Assembly: GCA_003013855.2 (NCBI GenBank)
Contig: ML058484.1
Span: 5,753,344-5,817,343 of the forward strand
Direction: 5' to 3'
Origin: Liriodendron chinense
Lineage: Eukaryota > Streptophyta > Magnoliopsida > Magnoliales > Magnoliaceae
DNA: 64,000 bases
Below the pieces are notes generated by a model. That model saw only the letters and a program-made list of their open reading frames with translations, was not told the origin of the DNA and did not search any database. This document shows, piece by piece, positions 1-10,214 of the stretch; the stretch's first letter is position 1; the number at the start of each line of letters is the position of its first letter. The translations under genes and the position numbers were made by a program.

Positions 1-560
1 ACCGAGTCCAGAGCTTTAGTAAAGTTGAGAGAGAAGATTATTTTCGAATCTTTTTTAAAACGGATTATTCAGATCTATATATAGACTTGATTAGGTGATT
101 AATGCACCGTTTTGAATTGGGTTAGGTCCCTTGGTTTTAAACCCAACTGATGCGACCACCCGAACAGACGCTTCTCTGGCTCCAAGAAGTTTACACTGTG
201 AGTTGGTCTCTGGAGCCAGTTGGTTTTAAAACAAAAGACCGTTGGTGCAAGTACACTTTCAGTGTCCGTTGAAGCAAAAGGAAGGTGCGCAAGTATACTC
301 ACAGTAGACCCAGATCCAGACCCAGACCCGAGCCCGAGCCTGTGCCTGAGCCCGGCACCGGCGACGGCTCGCCCGGCCGGCCGGCCGACTGGCGCCCGCG
401 CGTGTGTGGGTTTTAGCATAGTGTGGTTCAATGTGCATAGCCCCCCACAAACCACAAAATTCACTTGCCCCCTGAGGGCCTAGCCCATGTGCAAAGTCTC
501 TACTTATATACTTGCTTTTTTCCTTAGTTCTTTCCGATGTAGGACAAAGAAAATGCACAA
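1..560. repeat. GC-rich segment, possible LTR fragment
   Basis: A strongly GC-rich patch (about 300-410), built of GACCCAGACCCGAGCCCGAGCC-like short repeats and CCGGCCGG runs, sits in otherwise AT-rich DNA. The stretch 420-560 (CCCCCCACAAACCACA, ACTTATATACTTGC, then CCGATGTAGGACAAAG) resembles text seen in plant LTRs. No target duplication, primer-binding site or partner LTR was seen. Open frames here are low-complexity and overlap on both strands, so no gene is called. Confidence 0.3.
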
Positions 561-1479
561 AACTCCAAAAAAAAACTTGTGGAGGGAAACCATTTTTAAA
601 ATGAAAATTTGAAATAAAATATTTTAAATCCTTTTAAAATACAACACATAGTGGGTCCTATAGTTAGGGATCCATCCACCTCAGTAGATACGTATGGGAA
701 TCCATTGCTTGAGCTTGTAAATGGATAAATAGGAAATGAAATTGGAGGTAAATGACTAAATCAACTGTACTTGGATGAGAGTAAATGAAATGCATTTGAA
801 ATCTTATGTGTGAATGAGAATAAAAGGGAGGAATTAGAATGCATTGGAATTTTTCAATATATTCACATAAGCATATGCGATATCCTAGTTTAACTTTAAT
901 ATCTTAAAGTAGTGTGCAACTGAATGATTGTAATAAGCTCATTGAAATTCAGACTCTGGCCAAATGTTAGAAAGCTTTGAGCCTTAGGGGGGCCACAAAT
1001 GTAAGAATCACAAACAAACAACTTGCCAATGCTTTTTAACCATCTATTTAGATGGTTTGGATCATTCTATTGGCATGATTTTAGTGATGTAGCTGGTAAT
1101 TGAATTGTTTTGGAGTATCATTAGCATGCCATATGTATGGTAGACATGTGCATATCGCTATTATTTTTTGCTTGTGCAACTCTTTGAAGGAGCTCAAAAA
1201 CGCATTTCATCTCGTTTACTTTTATATCCTGTATATCGAGAGTATTTCATTTGCATGCTTATTTACTCTCATTTCATTTCATTTTTATGCATTTATTTTC
1301 ATCCAAACACACCTTATATTTCATTTACTTCTAATTCCCCCACTTAACCTCCATTTATTCCCATCCAAACAACGCCGCACCCTGGCTTCACAACACAATC
1401 CCCATCTGCATTTATAGCCTTCACTTGCTGGATTACTCACATCAAATACCACCCTCGGGTGGATTAGCATCCCTTAAAG
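561..1479. other. Intergenic, AT-rich, no gene seen
   Basis: I see no coding exon, RNA gene or clear repeat boundary. One open frame at 1100-1417 is made of low-complexity T/C-rich codons and lacks any recognisable motif. Confidence 0.5.
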
Positions 1480-1915
1480 AAGTGAATTGCCTGGTGACTC
1501 TCCCACCGTTGTGAGGCCCACCATGATGTATCTGTTTTATCCATGTTGTCTATACATTTTCCAGCTCATTTTAGTCCATGAGCCCAGAAATGAAGCAGAT
1601 TCTAAGCTCAAGCGGACCACACTATCAAAAACAGTAGCAATTGAATGGCCACCATTAAAAACTTCTTGGGGCCCACAAAAGTTTTGGATCAAGCTCACTA
1701 GGATGGTAAATATCACGGTGGGGTGGCCCAGGAAGGTTCCCACGATGGGAATCATTATCCCGACTCCTTTTCTGCGGTGTGGTCCACTTGAGCTTTGGAT
1801 CTGCTTTATTTTTTGGCCCATACCCTGACATAATACAGCAAAACGTATGCACGGTATGGATATAAAAGAAATATATCAAGGTGGCCCCCACAGCACCTAC
1901 CCCAGGGATATTACC
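1480..1915. mobile_element. Hairpin MITE of the GGGCCCACC-core family
   Basis: The left part (GTGAGGCCCACCATGATG, then TGTTTTATCCATGTTGTC) is the reverse complement of the right part (GGTATGGATATAAAAG, then AAGGTGGCCCCCACAG). The centre also reads palindromically around 1690 (GGGCCCACAAAAGTTTTGGATC facing GTGGGGTGGCCCAGG). Outer ends are eroded and no target duplication was found, so limits are approximate. Confidence 0.7.
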
Positions 1916-2690
1916 GGTAATTATTTTTTATTTTTTATTTTTAAGCCATCAATGCGCCCATGGCCTCTGAAAAGTGGGTTGGCAGGATCAAGTATTTCAA
2001 AATGCAAGCTTTCAAATGCCCATTTTGTAATGTCCATGAAGTTTCTGGAAGCTTTTATTGAATGTTAGAAGAAAAAAGTGAGCACCGAGGTTCACACGAC
2101 CTTTAACCTTTTTCGATACCATGAGAAAAATGTGCAGACGTTAATTTGGCATTTCCAATGGCACATGATTTACCTTATAATATCGAGGCACCGAATTTAG
2201 TGTCCCTCCTTAATTGAAAAAGATCCAATCACGTTCAGACTATTGAATGAGTGGAAGAGAAAACAAAATTTGGTACTCCGGAGAGCAAGACAGTTCATAT
2301 ACAGATTTATACGAAGAAATTGTGGAGGTGGCATATATTTTAATAAAATTAAATCGTGCAAATAGAAAGTCCCACGACTACAGATTAGTGGAAGTTTAAT
2401 AAATGAGTAGTTAAGATGAAAAATAGTGAAAGGTCCAAATTTAACAACTAGATTTCCGATGATCAGAGGTTAGGATCTTTAATCAATCTGGTTTTTGGAT
2501 TATGGACCATAAGAATGTATCCAATAATCTGGACCGTCTAATTTTAGTTATGCATATGCTGACAAGTCTTGTTGTCGCCAATTTCTTGTTTGGAAATTTC
2601 CCAGGATATGTCAAAATTTGAGGTTTCTCTTGAAAAATCTGGCCAAAATAAAAATATTTATTGCAAATTAATAAATAAATTTTAAGTTTG

Positions 2691-2724
<34 letters not shown>
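1916..2724. other. Intergenic AT-rich DNA ending in a TA microsatellite
   Basis: No gene is visible. A (TA)n run occupies about 2693-2723 and directly abuts the next mobile element, suggesting insertion into or beside a TA tract. Confidence 0.5.
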
Positions 2725-2727
<3 letters not shown>

Positions 2728-3082
2728 ATGCTCACCTGGGCTGCTGGGCACTTCTCATGAGAGAGACTCATGAGCACTTTTTAATGGCTCATCGCACATG
2801 ATGTAAGCCCAAAATCTAAGCCATCCATGTGATGCAGTACCCTAAAAAACTCCTAGGGCCCATCTTTCAACCTGATCCAAAACTCTGGTGGGCCGTAGCA
2901 GAAAGCAAGAGGCAAATCAAGTGGCCCACCAAAGTTTTGAAACAAGTTAAAAGATGGGCTCTAGAGGTTTTTTGGGGTGTTGCATCACATGGACGGCTCA
3001 GATTTTGGGCTCATATCATGTGTGATGAGCCAAGAAAAAATGCTCACAAGTTCTCTCATGATAAGTGCGCAGGTGAGCATTC

Positions 3083-3083
<1 letters not shown>
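2725..3083. mobile_element. Hairpin MITE with GGAATGCTCACCTG termini
   Basis: The termini are inverted repeats: GGAATGCTCACCTG at 2725-2738 and CAGGTGAGCATTCC at 3070-3083. Inside them, the halves are roughly complementary around CATGAGAGA / TCTCTCATGA and CCATCCATGTGATGCA / TGCATCACATGGACGG. It lies between a (TA)n tract on the left and (CT)n plus (TA)n tracts on the right. The sequence differs from the GGGCCCACC-core family, so this is a separate foldback family. Confidence 0.8.

Positions 3084-3116
<33 letters not shown>
3084..3116. repeat. CT then TA microsatellite
   Basis: Short (CT)n followed by (TA)n between two hairpin MITEs. Confidence 0.9.
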
Positions 3117-3117
<1 letters not shown>

Positions 3118-3655
3118 AGATGGTATGGTACTATATGAGGTTGACCTCATGGCAGCTTCCCATGAGATCAAGCTGTGTGGGTCCCACCACGATGTGTGTC
3201 GAACATCTACCCCATTAGTCAGGTGCACCATTCCATGTGGGGAATAGGCTTAAAAACCAGGTCAATCTATAATTTAGGTGGGCCACACCACAGACAACAG
3301 TTGAAAGGGGTTGCCCGCCCATTAAAACCTTTATGGCGGTTTATTGGGCCCACCAAGACGTGGTTCACAAATCCAGACCATCCATTGTGTGTGTCCCACA
3401 TGGATGAGGGGTCAGACCAAGTTTCAGCCACATAAAAAATTAGGTAGGCCCCACCGAGTTATTTTAGATGTTTTAGGCATGTCTTCACATGGTTTTAGAT
3501 GGTATGACCCACCTGAGTTCTGTATACTAATTTTTGGGTTATCCTATAACCTAATGGGGACCCATCAAATGCATAGTGTTGATGTCCAATCCACATCACA
3601 GTGAAACCCACACAGCTCGACCACTTGGGAAGTTCCCATGAGGTTGAACTCAGAG

Positions 3656-3665
<10 letters not shown>
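3117..3665. mobile_element. Hairpin MITE with TGAGGTTGACCTCATGG-type ends
   Basis: The left end (GAGATGGTATGG, GGTTGACCTCATGG, then AAGCTGTGTGGGTCCCACC) is complementary to the right end (GTGAAACCCACACAGCTCG, then CCCATGAGGTTGAACTC). The inner halves also pair in part. A long (CT)n tract follows at about 3660-3696. Different terminal sequence from the element next to it; limits approximate. Confidence 0.7.

Positions 3666-3696
<31 letters not shown>
3660..3696. repeat. CT microsatellite
   Basis: About 18 CT units in a row. Confidence 0.95.
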
Positions 3697-3728
3697 AAAA
3701 AAACAAACATTTTCATGAGAATGATGTT

Positions 3729-3930
3729 TTCCTTTTTTTTTTTTTCTTTTTTTCTTTTTATTTTTTTTAAGTTAGTCATGCAGCGCACCGACCCTGTTAG
3801 CCGGGCAACACACCCACTTGGTTAGTCACACGATGCACCCACCCACTAGTGGGGTTAGTGTGTCTCCTTGGCACTTGAACCTGATACCTGCTGTTGAAAC
3901 GCCTAGGTGTCTTTCAGCCGGGCTACCATT
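3729..3930 (-). mobile_element. tRNA-derived SINE, family 2, minus strand
   Basis: On the minus strand it starts with GGTAGCCCGGCTGAAAGAC, which looks like a tRNA A box. A B-box-like AGGTTCAAGTGCC follows, then a GTGTGTTGCCCGGCTAAC body, ending in a poly-A tail (the T-rich run 3729-3770 on the plus strand). Related copies lie at 39478-39550, 40925-41000 and 53275-53386. No clean target duplication was identified. Confidence 0.65.
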
Positions 3931-4121
3931 CTTTCATTTCTTGAGAAAGTGTCCTTTACTTTTTCATCAAACTTAAGAAATGTCGTTTATAAGAAATTAC
4001 AAGAAATGGTAGTGTTGTTAGATCTATGCTGAAAACCTAATAGGATTTAAACAATTGTTAAAGAATTCATCTTTTAGTTAACAATAAAATCTTCCATATA
4101 TGATAATTTCATATTTATAGA

Positions 4122-4307
4122 CATTTAAACTTATGATGATAGGCTGAGTGAAGATAGCCTCGTTTCAACACTGAGGTCATGGCATTGATTCCCATTGTGG
4201 GGGTGGCTAACATTGTGATGTGACTAACAGGGTGGCTGGGTGTACTAACAGTTGGGTGTGCCGACTAACTCAAAAAAAAAAAAAAAAACCATTTAAACTT
4301 ATGATGA
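4122..4307 (+). mobile_element. tRNA-derived SINE, family 1, with 18-bp target duplication
   Basis: The 18-bp direct repeat CATTTAAACTTATGATGA occurs at 4122-4139 and again at 4290-4307, bracketing a 150-bp body that ends in a 17-A tail. The body carries a B-box-like GGCATTGATTCCC and the family signature GGGGTGGCTAACATTGTG, followed by GTGTACTAAC. A perfect long duplication plus poly-A tail is the mark of LINE-driven retroposition. Sister copies: 7548-7680, 10215-10440, 61812-61930. Confidence 0.9.
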
Positions 4308-4936
4308 ACAGTCTACATTACACCTTAGTGCAAGGAGATCACAATGATATAAATTCTTAATTTGTTGATGCTACTACTTCAAAGTATGAGGTCTTTACCT
4401 AATCTTTTTTAGATTTAGGGAGAGTTATAGCTCTATGCCAACCTCTAGGTAAGACATCAACATGCACATGTCTATACCAACTGGATCCCACATGCATATT
4501 GTGGACCCTCGCCGTTCTACGCTCCCACACGATGTTCTCGTCCCTTTCCTTTCGGGAAAAGAAGAGGAGGATGCGTGAGTGCAAATCGCCGTTTGTGCCA
4601 CTGGATAGCCTCGTTCTCGAGGGCTTTGTTTGGTAGTCGTGTTTAAGCTGGATGTGTTTAAATGAGTTTATATAAGACCAGAGTCGCCACTAGCCAGTTA
4701 CTTCGAATCTATAGTCGGCTAGACCCCGTAGAAACGTTAGAGAAGGGGATCCGAAGATTCCTTCATCTAAAATGACTCCTTTTGATCTACGGCCAGAGAT
4801 TCGAGGTAAGGGATCACGGTTACAGGGTGGGAAGAGATTAAGCACCCCACACACTGCCCGTACAGAAGTACGTTCTCTACTTCACGGAATCGAACTAACA
4901 CTTGAAAGTCTGTTTTAATCCTCGTACATTCTCATA

Positions 4937-5230
4937 GATGACATGATGCGTGAATGCAGGTCTGAACAGTAAGAGTTTCTGATGGGCAGGTTCAACTAAC
5001 AGGCAAGCCCAGAGTATACGCTCGAACTGACAGGTGCTTTATGCGGAATGCATGCTGTGTGTATGAATGATCAAAGTGCTTGTAGTGATATGTACATGAA
5101 TGCAGGTCTGAACAGTAAGAGTTTCTGATGGGCAGGTTCCACTAACAGGCAAGCCCAGAGCATACGCTCGAACTGACAGGTGCTTTATGCGAGATGCATG
5201 CTGTGTGTTTGAATAATCAAAGTGCTTGCA
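4937..5230. repeat. Two-copy 146-bp tandem repeat inside LTR
   Basis: The block ATGAATGCAGGTCTGAACAG ... AAGTGCTTGTAGTGA occurs twice head to tail with few differences (TTCAACTAAC versus TTCCACTAAC; TATGAATGATC versus TTTGAATAATC). Confidence 0.85.
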
Positions 5231-5635
5231 GTGAAGCAGGGAGGTTGGAAGAAAAGTAAATGTTGCACTTATGCTAGATGCGAATGAGATGATGCTAGTA
5301 AGGAACAGTTAGATGGACGGAGGTGTCGCAAGGATTGACTTCGAGTGGCTGGATCAAGACTTGGATTGCTTGGGAGACTTGGACCAGTGGTCAGGCTGGA
5401 CTGGACCAGGGCTAGACTCTCCTCACTCGGGCTCTCCTTGGTGGAAAGATGGGCTAAGGGGTAGAGGGACAGATCGCACTCGGGTTGGATGGCTTCGGAG
5501 GGATGTTGAAATGAGAAGGGGAGGGGGGTATTTATAGCATTGGAGAGTGGCAGTTTGCGTAAATATGTTTGGGCGGCCCCTTACAGACGCTCCTCGGTTT
5601 CCAGCGCGCGGTACGGTCATGTCTCGGGGCTGCTG

Positions 5636-5775
5636 TTTTGACTCGGTGGGTTGACTCGGTGAGTTGACTCAGCAGGTCGACTCGGTGATTTGACTCGACG
5701 AGTTGACTCGGTGTTTTGACTCGACGGGTTGACTTCATGGGTTAACTCAGCGGGTTGACTCAGCGAGTTTGACTT
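5636..5775. repeat. Minisatellite, about 16-bp unit TTGACTCGGYGRG
   Basis: At least eight diverged units of TTGACTCGGTGAG type (variants with CAGCGGG, GACGAG, GTGTT). It makes the minus frame look like a TESTHRVKS-repeat protein, which I treat as an artefact. Confidence 0.9.
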
Positions 5776-5990
5776 TTTTAGGATTTTTTGACTGGTTTTT
5801 CTTATGGGGGGTTTTTCAGGCTGATGTTTAGGGGCGAGTTGACTGGGTTTAGGCTTGAGTTGGGCTATGGATTGGGGCTTACAAGGGTGAGTTTGGCTGA
5901 GTTTGGACTTAAGATTTGGGGGTATGGTCATCCATTCATCCAGCTATCTCTACCAACAGTGTAGCCGAAGGTGGGGTGTCTACACATATG

Positions 5991-7194
5991 TGGTGGAGAT
6001 GAGGAAACCTCTCTCTCATGCACTCTCCCTATCTCTTTCTTTCTCTAACTCATGCTAAGGGGGGTATTTGAGCTCTCTCACCATCATGGTTTCTCCCCTC
6101 TAGGATGGATCATATATAAGGAGAAGTTTAGGGTCTTAGGAGGGCACTAGTTATGGTATTTCGGCACCTTATAGGTTTCCACAACCCATACATACAAAAT
6201 GAGACTTGTAATTGCCTTGTCCATACATGCGCTTATGAATCAACCTTTCTACTGTCATAATCAACCACCAAAGACTTATATCATATGTTGATCAAATAGT
6301 GGATTATCATATTGGACTATTATATCATTACTAAGTACAATCAAAACAGTCTTCATAAAGTACATTAAAAACTTTTAAGTGCTAGGCCTAATAGAAAAAT
6401 CATTTGATAAGTTCTCAATCTAGTAGATCTTATTAAATACACATCCCAAGATAAACTAATATATCTCTTATCGACTCATGCAAGAATAAACGGACCCTAA
6501 TAAATGTACCCAACCACAAAATTTTTTATTGGTCATACAATAACCTTATAAGGAGAGTCAAATTTATATAATTAGTATCATAATACTATGTGTCCTTAGG
6601 TCTAAGGATTAATTTACTTCTCATTCATCATCAAGTCTGATCAAAGTCCAAACTAATGACCCTTGAACTAGTACTTGATATCGATCTACCAATGTAAGTG
6701 TTGAAATGTTTAATAAGATATGGTATCCATGGCATGCACTCCTATGTGGGTAGGGTAAAGGCTTTATTGACACTTAGTTAGGCTTGATAGTGGAGACTGT
6801 CCATCTTGACCTAAGTTACTCCCTCACTTAGGATGGTTATTCCTTTCTTCATGAGATGGATCTATCCTAAAATTTGAGATGGTCATGATACAATAGAGTT
6901 CTAAGCTCCATAGACCACGACTCTCACTTGGTCAATAACCTTTGTGTGAAATCATGGTCATGATACAATAGACTTCTAAGATCCATAGACCATGACTCTT
7001 CCTTGGTCAATAACTAATGTGTGAAATCTTGAGTTTTGGAAGACAACTAGAGGACTTGCTCCTCTTCTTAACCTATCTATGTTTAAGATGACACCACACA
7101 TTAATTAAGGGACTATATTTTGTTCACTTAAGGCACCTCGTCATCATGATCTATGCCTATGGTCATCATTGCCACATTTACATGATCAGTGGGT
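5991..7194. other. Intergenic; contains a 75-bp tandem duplication
   Basis: No coding exon seen. Around 6881-7030 the block GGTCATGATACAATAGA ... GTGTGAAATC is present twice head to tail (about 75 bp apart). The rest is AT-rich and unassigned. Confidence 0.5.
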
Positions 7195-8190
7195 TGCGCT
7201 CACAATGGTTTTCTAGGGCACAACTTCAACAAGTGCCTTAAATGCTAGTCATATGCCGCCACCCATTTTCTAAGTGCCTCAAATGTGCAATTGTCCACTA
7301 AAAATGCTCCACATGTGTTAATGAGCCACGTGTTTAGCATGTGCCACCATCAATCTTAAAATACCACTTGTGCGTTATTGTGCCACATTCGCAATACGTG
7401 TCATCACCCATCTTTTGATACCAACATTTCAATATGCTAAAACCCCAATACACCACGTGCAACATATGTCATTATCATCTTCAAATGCCTTACATGTGCC
7501 ACATGGAGCTACACATGCTATATGTTCATTGACTATCCTTATCCATAGCTCAAGTGGTAGATTAAGCGAATATGATCTCATTTCAACATTAAGGTCTTTA
7601 TATCGATTCCCAAGTGAGGGGTGGCTAACATTGCGGCGTGACTAATTAGTGGATTGTGTGTACTAACCCCCAAAAAATAAGAAAATAAAGACATGCCATG
7701 TGTGACATATGTAACATACACCATTGACCAGCTTCAAGTGCCACTGGCAATGTGCAACAATCCATCTTAAAGCACCATACACATGCCAATGTGCCACACT
7801 TGCGACATGTGCAATCACCCATTTTCAAGTGTGTCAATATGCCACATGTGCAACACATGACATTCTCATCTTCAAGCAGCCCACATGTGAAAATGTATCA
7901 TGTTTGTTGGTACACCACATGTGCTTGCATCCATCTTTAAATGCCTCACCTGTGCCTTACATGCCAACTTGCCATATATGGCAAAACATATGCACATTTT
8001 TTTAACCCACGCACTCACACCTCCTGCACACTCTATGGGTATCCGAACCCACAAAACTCCTATGAGTCTACCATTGAGGCATAAGGACCCCAAAACATAA
8101 GCACCCAATCAATCTTCACTCACCCCATATGAGTCAATATCCCATATGTGCCAACGCATCGTATGACAATCATGCAACACACCCACAGGT
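7195..8190. repeat. Degenerate minisatellite, CCACATGTGCAA motif
   Basis: Diverged units of about 50-65 bp recur, of the form CCATCTTAAA.GCC..ACATGTGCCA, with CACATGTG or ACATGTGCAA in nearly every unit and CATCTTCAAG / CATTTTCAAG as a second anchor. A family-1 SINE interrupts it at 7548-7680. Open frames in both directions (for example 7724-8005) are products of the repeat. Confidence 0.7.
7548..7680 (+). mobile_element. SINE family 1 copy inside the minisatellite
   Basis: It starts ATAGCTCAAGTGGTAGATTA (A-box-like), has ATATCGATTCCC (B-box-like), the GGGGTGGCTAACATTG signature, GTGTACTAAC and an A-rich tail. It interrupts the 7195-8190 repeat array, so it is younger than the array. Confidence 0.8.
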
Positions 8191-8294
8191 GCAGCGTTGA
8201 TTTTCACCATTGATGGTTTTCGAAACCAAGACCCCCTGTTGAAACTCTGCAGAGTCTACCAACGAGGCAAGGCTCCGAACCCTCCTTAGTGATA

Positions 8295-8417
8295 CTTATG
8301 CCTTAAGTAGCTTGTCTTGATCTCTACCTATTAAACTGAAGTGATTAAGTAACTTTAAATAAAAAAAGTTACTTATAATTAAACATAAACCAAATTTACT
8401 TCTCTCAATTAAATAAA
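8295..8417. mobile_element. Left half of GTAAGTTACTT MITE, split by insertion
   Basis: ACTTATGCCTTAAGTAGCTT, then GAAGTGATTAAGTAACTTT, matches the intact copy at 13343-13560. The text continues at 10161-10205 beyond the 1.74-kb inserted element, showing that this MITE was the target. Confidence 0.8.
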
Positions 8418-10160
8418 GATAAATTTTCGACTGTAAACGTCTATTTTGACCAATATTTCCAGCTAAACCTCCAATACTTTTTTTTTTTTCCAAAAGTAAA
8501 CTTCCATTTTTTTTCTGACCAAAGTGCCCCTGTTCGTTGAGAGTTTCACCGCGATCTCGTTGAATTGATCTCGTTGAGTTGATCTCGTTGAAAATCAACG
8601 AGACATAATTTTCTCGTTGAAGATCTCATCTTCATCTTTCTTATGGCTCCTCTGTCAAAGAGGCTACGGAAAGGTATGTTTGGGGGTGATTTTCATTTTA
8701 GGTTGGGTTCGTTTGAATATTTGGGAGTGATTTTCGTTTTAAGATTGTTCGTTAACCTTGGCATACAAACTGTTTGTAGAAATGCCAATGTAAACTTGAA
8801 ATGTTGAAATGGGAGATCGCGTTCAATTTCAACGCGATCCCGGTGAATTTCAACGAGATCGGTCATTTTCACTGCGATCGCGGTCAATTTCACCGCGATC
8901 GCGGTCAATTTCAGCGCGATCTCGTTGAATTTCAAAGAACACAGATTTAAATGTTTTTTACTTTATTTTATAAATGTTGTTTTTTTGGAATGTGAATGTC
9001 TAATATGTATACAACGTGTTTGTTGTAAAGTGTATGTGGACAATGTTTGAGAATTTTAACCAACTTTCATTGTATTTCGAATTTGAATACAACATATTTG
9101 TTGAAATGTCACAACGAAGGAAAATGTTGAAAAGTTTGAGAATGTGTTTGAAAGAGTATTCTTTGAATTTTGAAAGAGTACTCGTAGAAATTGTCTCTTT
9201 GAATTTTGAAAGAAATCTCGTTGAATTGGTGCTGTGCTCTTTGAATTTTGAAAGAAATCACGTTGAATTAGCACTGTGCTCGGTGCTCTTTGAATTTTGA
9301 AAGAGATCTCGTTAGTTACGGTTAAAATCCGTAGCCTTTAATTAGAATTTAACGAGATCTCGTTGAAATTCAAGATCTCGTTAAATTTTAACTAAAGGCT
9401 ACGAATATTAACTGTAGCCATAGAATTGACCGCGATCGCGGTGAATTTAACGAGATCTCGTTAAATTTTAACTAAAGGCTACGGATATTAACTGTAGCCA
9501 TAGAATTGACCGCGATCTCGTTGAATTTCAACAAGATCGCGGTGAAATTGACCGCGATCGTGGTGAAATTCACTGCGATCTCGTTGAATTTCAAAGAGTA
9601 CAGATATAATTCAACGAGCACACTGTAAAATTCAAAGAGCACAATGTAAAATTCAAAGAGCACAGTAATTCAAAGAGCATAGCTATCACGAATCTTTGAA
9701 ATATCAATATGCTCATTGAAATTCAACGAGATTGATTATTGCAAAAACACATTGCGATAAACAAAGATCCGACTTGATTATTAAAAAAAAACGCATTCGT
9801 TGAGAAAAAAAATTCACATTCTTCGTTCTTACCTGGTCCACACCACAACCTCGTTTCCGATGAAACACGAGTTGAAGAAATAGAAAAATAATGCTCTGAA
9901 GTGAAAATCGATCTCAAAACTAAAGTGATGATGCTTTTTTTGCTATAAATGAGAGAAGAAAATAAGTTTTGAATATAGAAGAGGAGAAAAATGAGGAGAA
10001 AATAGCTTTTCTTTGGAGAATGAATAAATCCTAAGAACAGGGGTATTTCGATCTGAAAATGGTCTGTCCGTACAAGTGAAGTTTACTTTTTGAAAGAAAA
10101 GTATTGGAAGTTTAGCTAGGAATAATGGTCAAAACAGAGGTTTATAGTCGAAAATTTCTC
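8418..10160. mobile_element. Mutator-like non-autonomous element, 1743 bp, GATC-palindrome rich
   Basis: Flanked by the 9-bp direct repeat TTAAATAAA (8409-8417 and 10161-10169). Terminal inverted repeats of roughly 50 bp start GATAAATTTTCGACTGTAAA and end in the complement of GAGAAATTTTCGACTATAAA. The interior is dominated by palindromes (CGCGATCGCGG, CGAGATCTCG) joined by GTGAATTTCA / TTGAATTTCA spacers at 8817-8935 and 9300-9600, plus tandem TTTGAATTTTGAAAGA units (9150-9310). Near the left end, an ATG at 8643 opens a short frame MAPLSKRLRK that stops at a perfect splice donor (GTATGT, 8674). Sister copy: 54410-55629. No transposase frame remains. Confidence 0.85.
8643..8673 (+). pseudogene. 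Conserved first-exon stub (MAPLSKRLRK) of the Mutator-like element
   Basis: ATG, ten codons (basic, K/R-rich), then GTATGTTTG as a splice donor. The sister element has the same exon at 54638-54668 (MAPPSKRLRK) with the same donor. Conservation of start, frame and donor suggests the 5' exon of a protein the parental autonomous element encoded or had captured. The following exons are not recognisable. Ten residues are too few to assign a family. Confidence 0.5.
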
Positions 10161-10205
10161 TTAAATAAATTATTTATCCATTGCTATGAGCAAAATAAGT
10201 AACTT
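10161..10205. mobile_element. Right half of the split GTAAGTTACTT MITE
   Basis: TTAAATAAATTATTTATCC, then AAGTAACTTATTTTG, continues the MITE text of 8295-8417 after the 9-bp target duplication. Confidence 0.75.
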
Positions 10206-10214
10206 ATTTTGTGA

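Larger units (their letters stand above)
4600..5990. mobile_element. Probable solo LTR of a Gypsy-type retrotransposon
   Basis: The segment has the text AGAGTCGCCACTAGCC, then GGGAAGAGATTAAGCACCCC, which I know from LTRs of plant Gypsy elements. A TATA-like TATTTATAGC lies at 5529-5538 and the right end reads GGGGTGTCTACA. Two internal features are a 146-bp tandem duplication (about 4937-5230) and a GACTCGGYGRGTT minisatellite (5636-5770). No gag/pol or second LTR lies nearby, hence 'solo'. Target duplication not resolved. Confidence 0.55.

Noticed and set aside
99..558. Three overlapping open frames on both strands, one with long Gly-Ser repeat
   Set aside because: All arise from the GACCCAGACCCGAGCC low-complexity tract.
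1487..1828. Frames through hairpin MITEs (here, 16819-17068, 36590-36880, 56954-57235 and others)
   Set aside because: Similar peptides recur on both strands because the repeats are palindromic; not genes.
5617..5931. Minus-strand frame with TESTHRVKS repeats
   Set aside because: Translation of the 16-bp minisatellite inside a probable LTR.
7548..7615. Possible tRNA gene (TAGCTCAAGTGGTAGA plus ATCGATTCCC)
   Set aside because: No acceptor stem pairing, and the same boxes recur in the SINE family.
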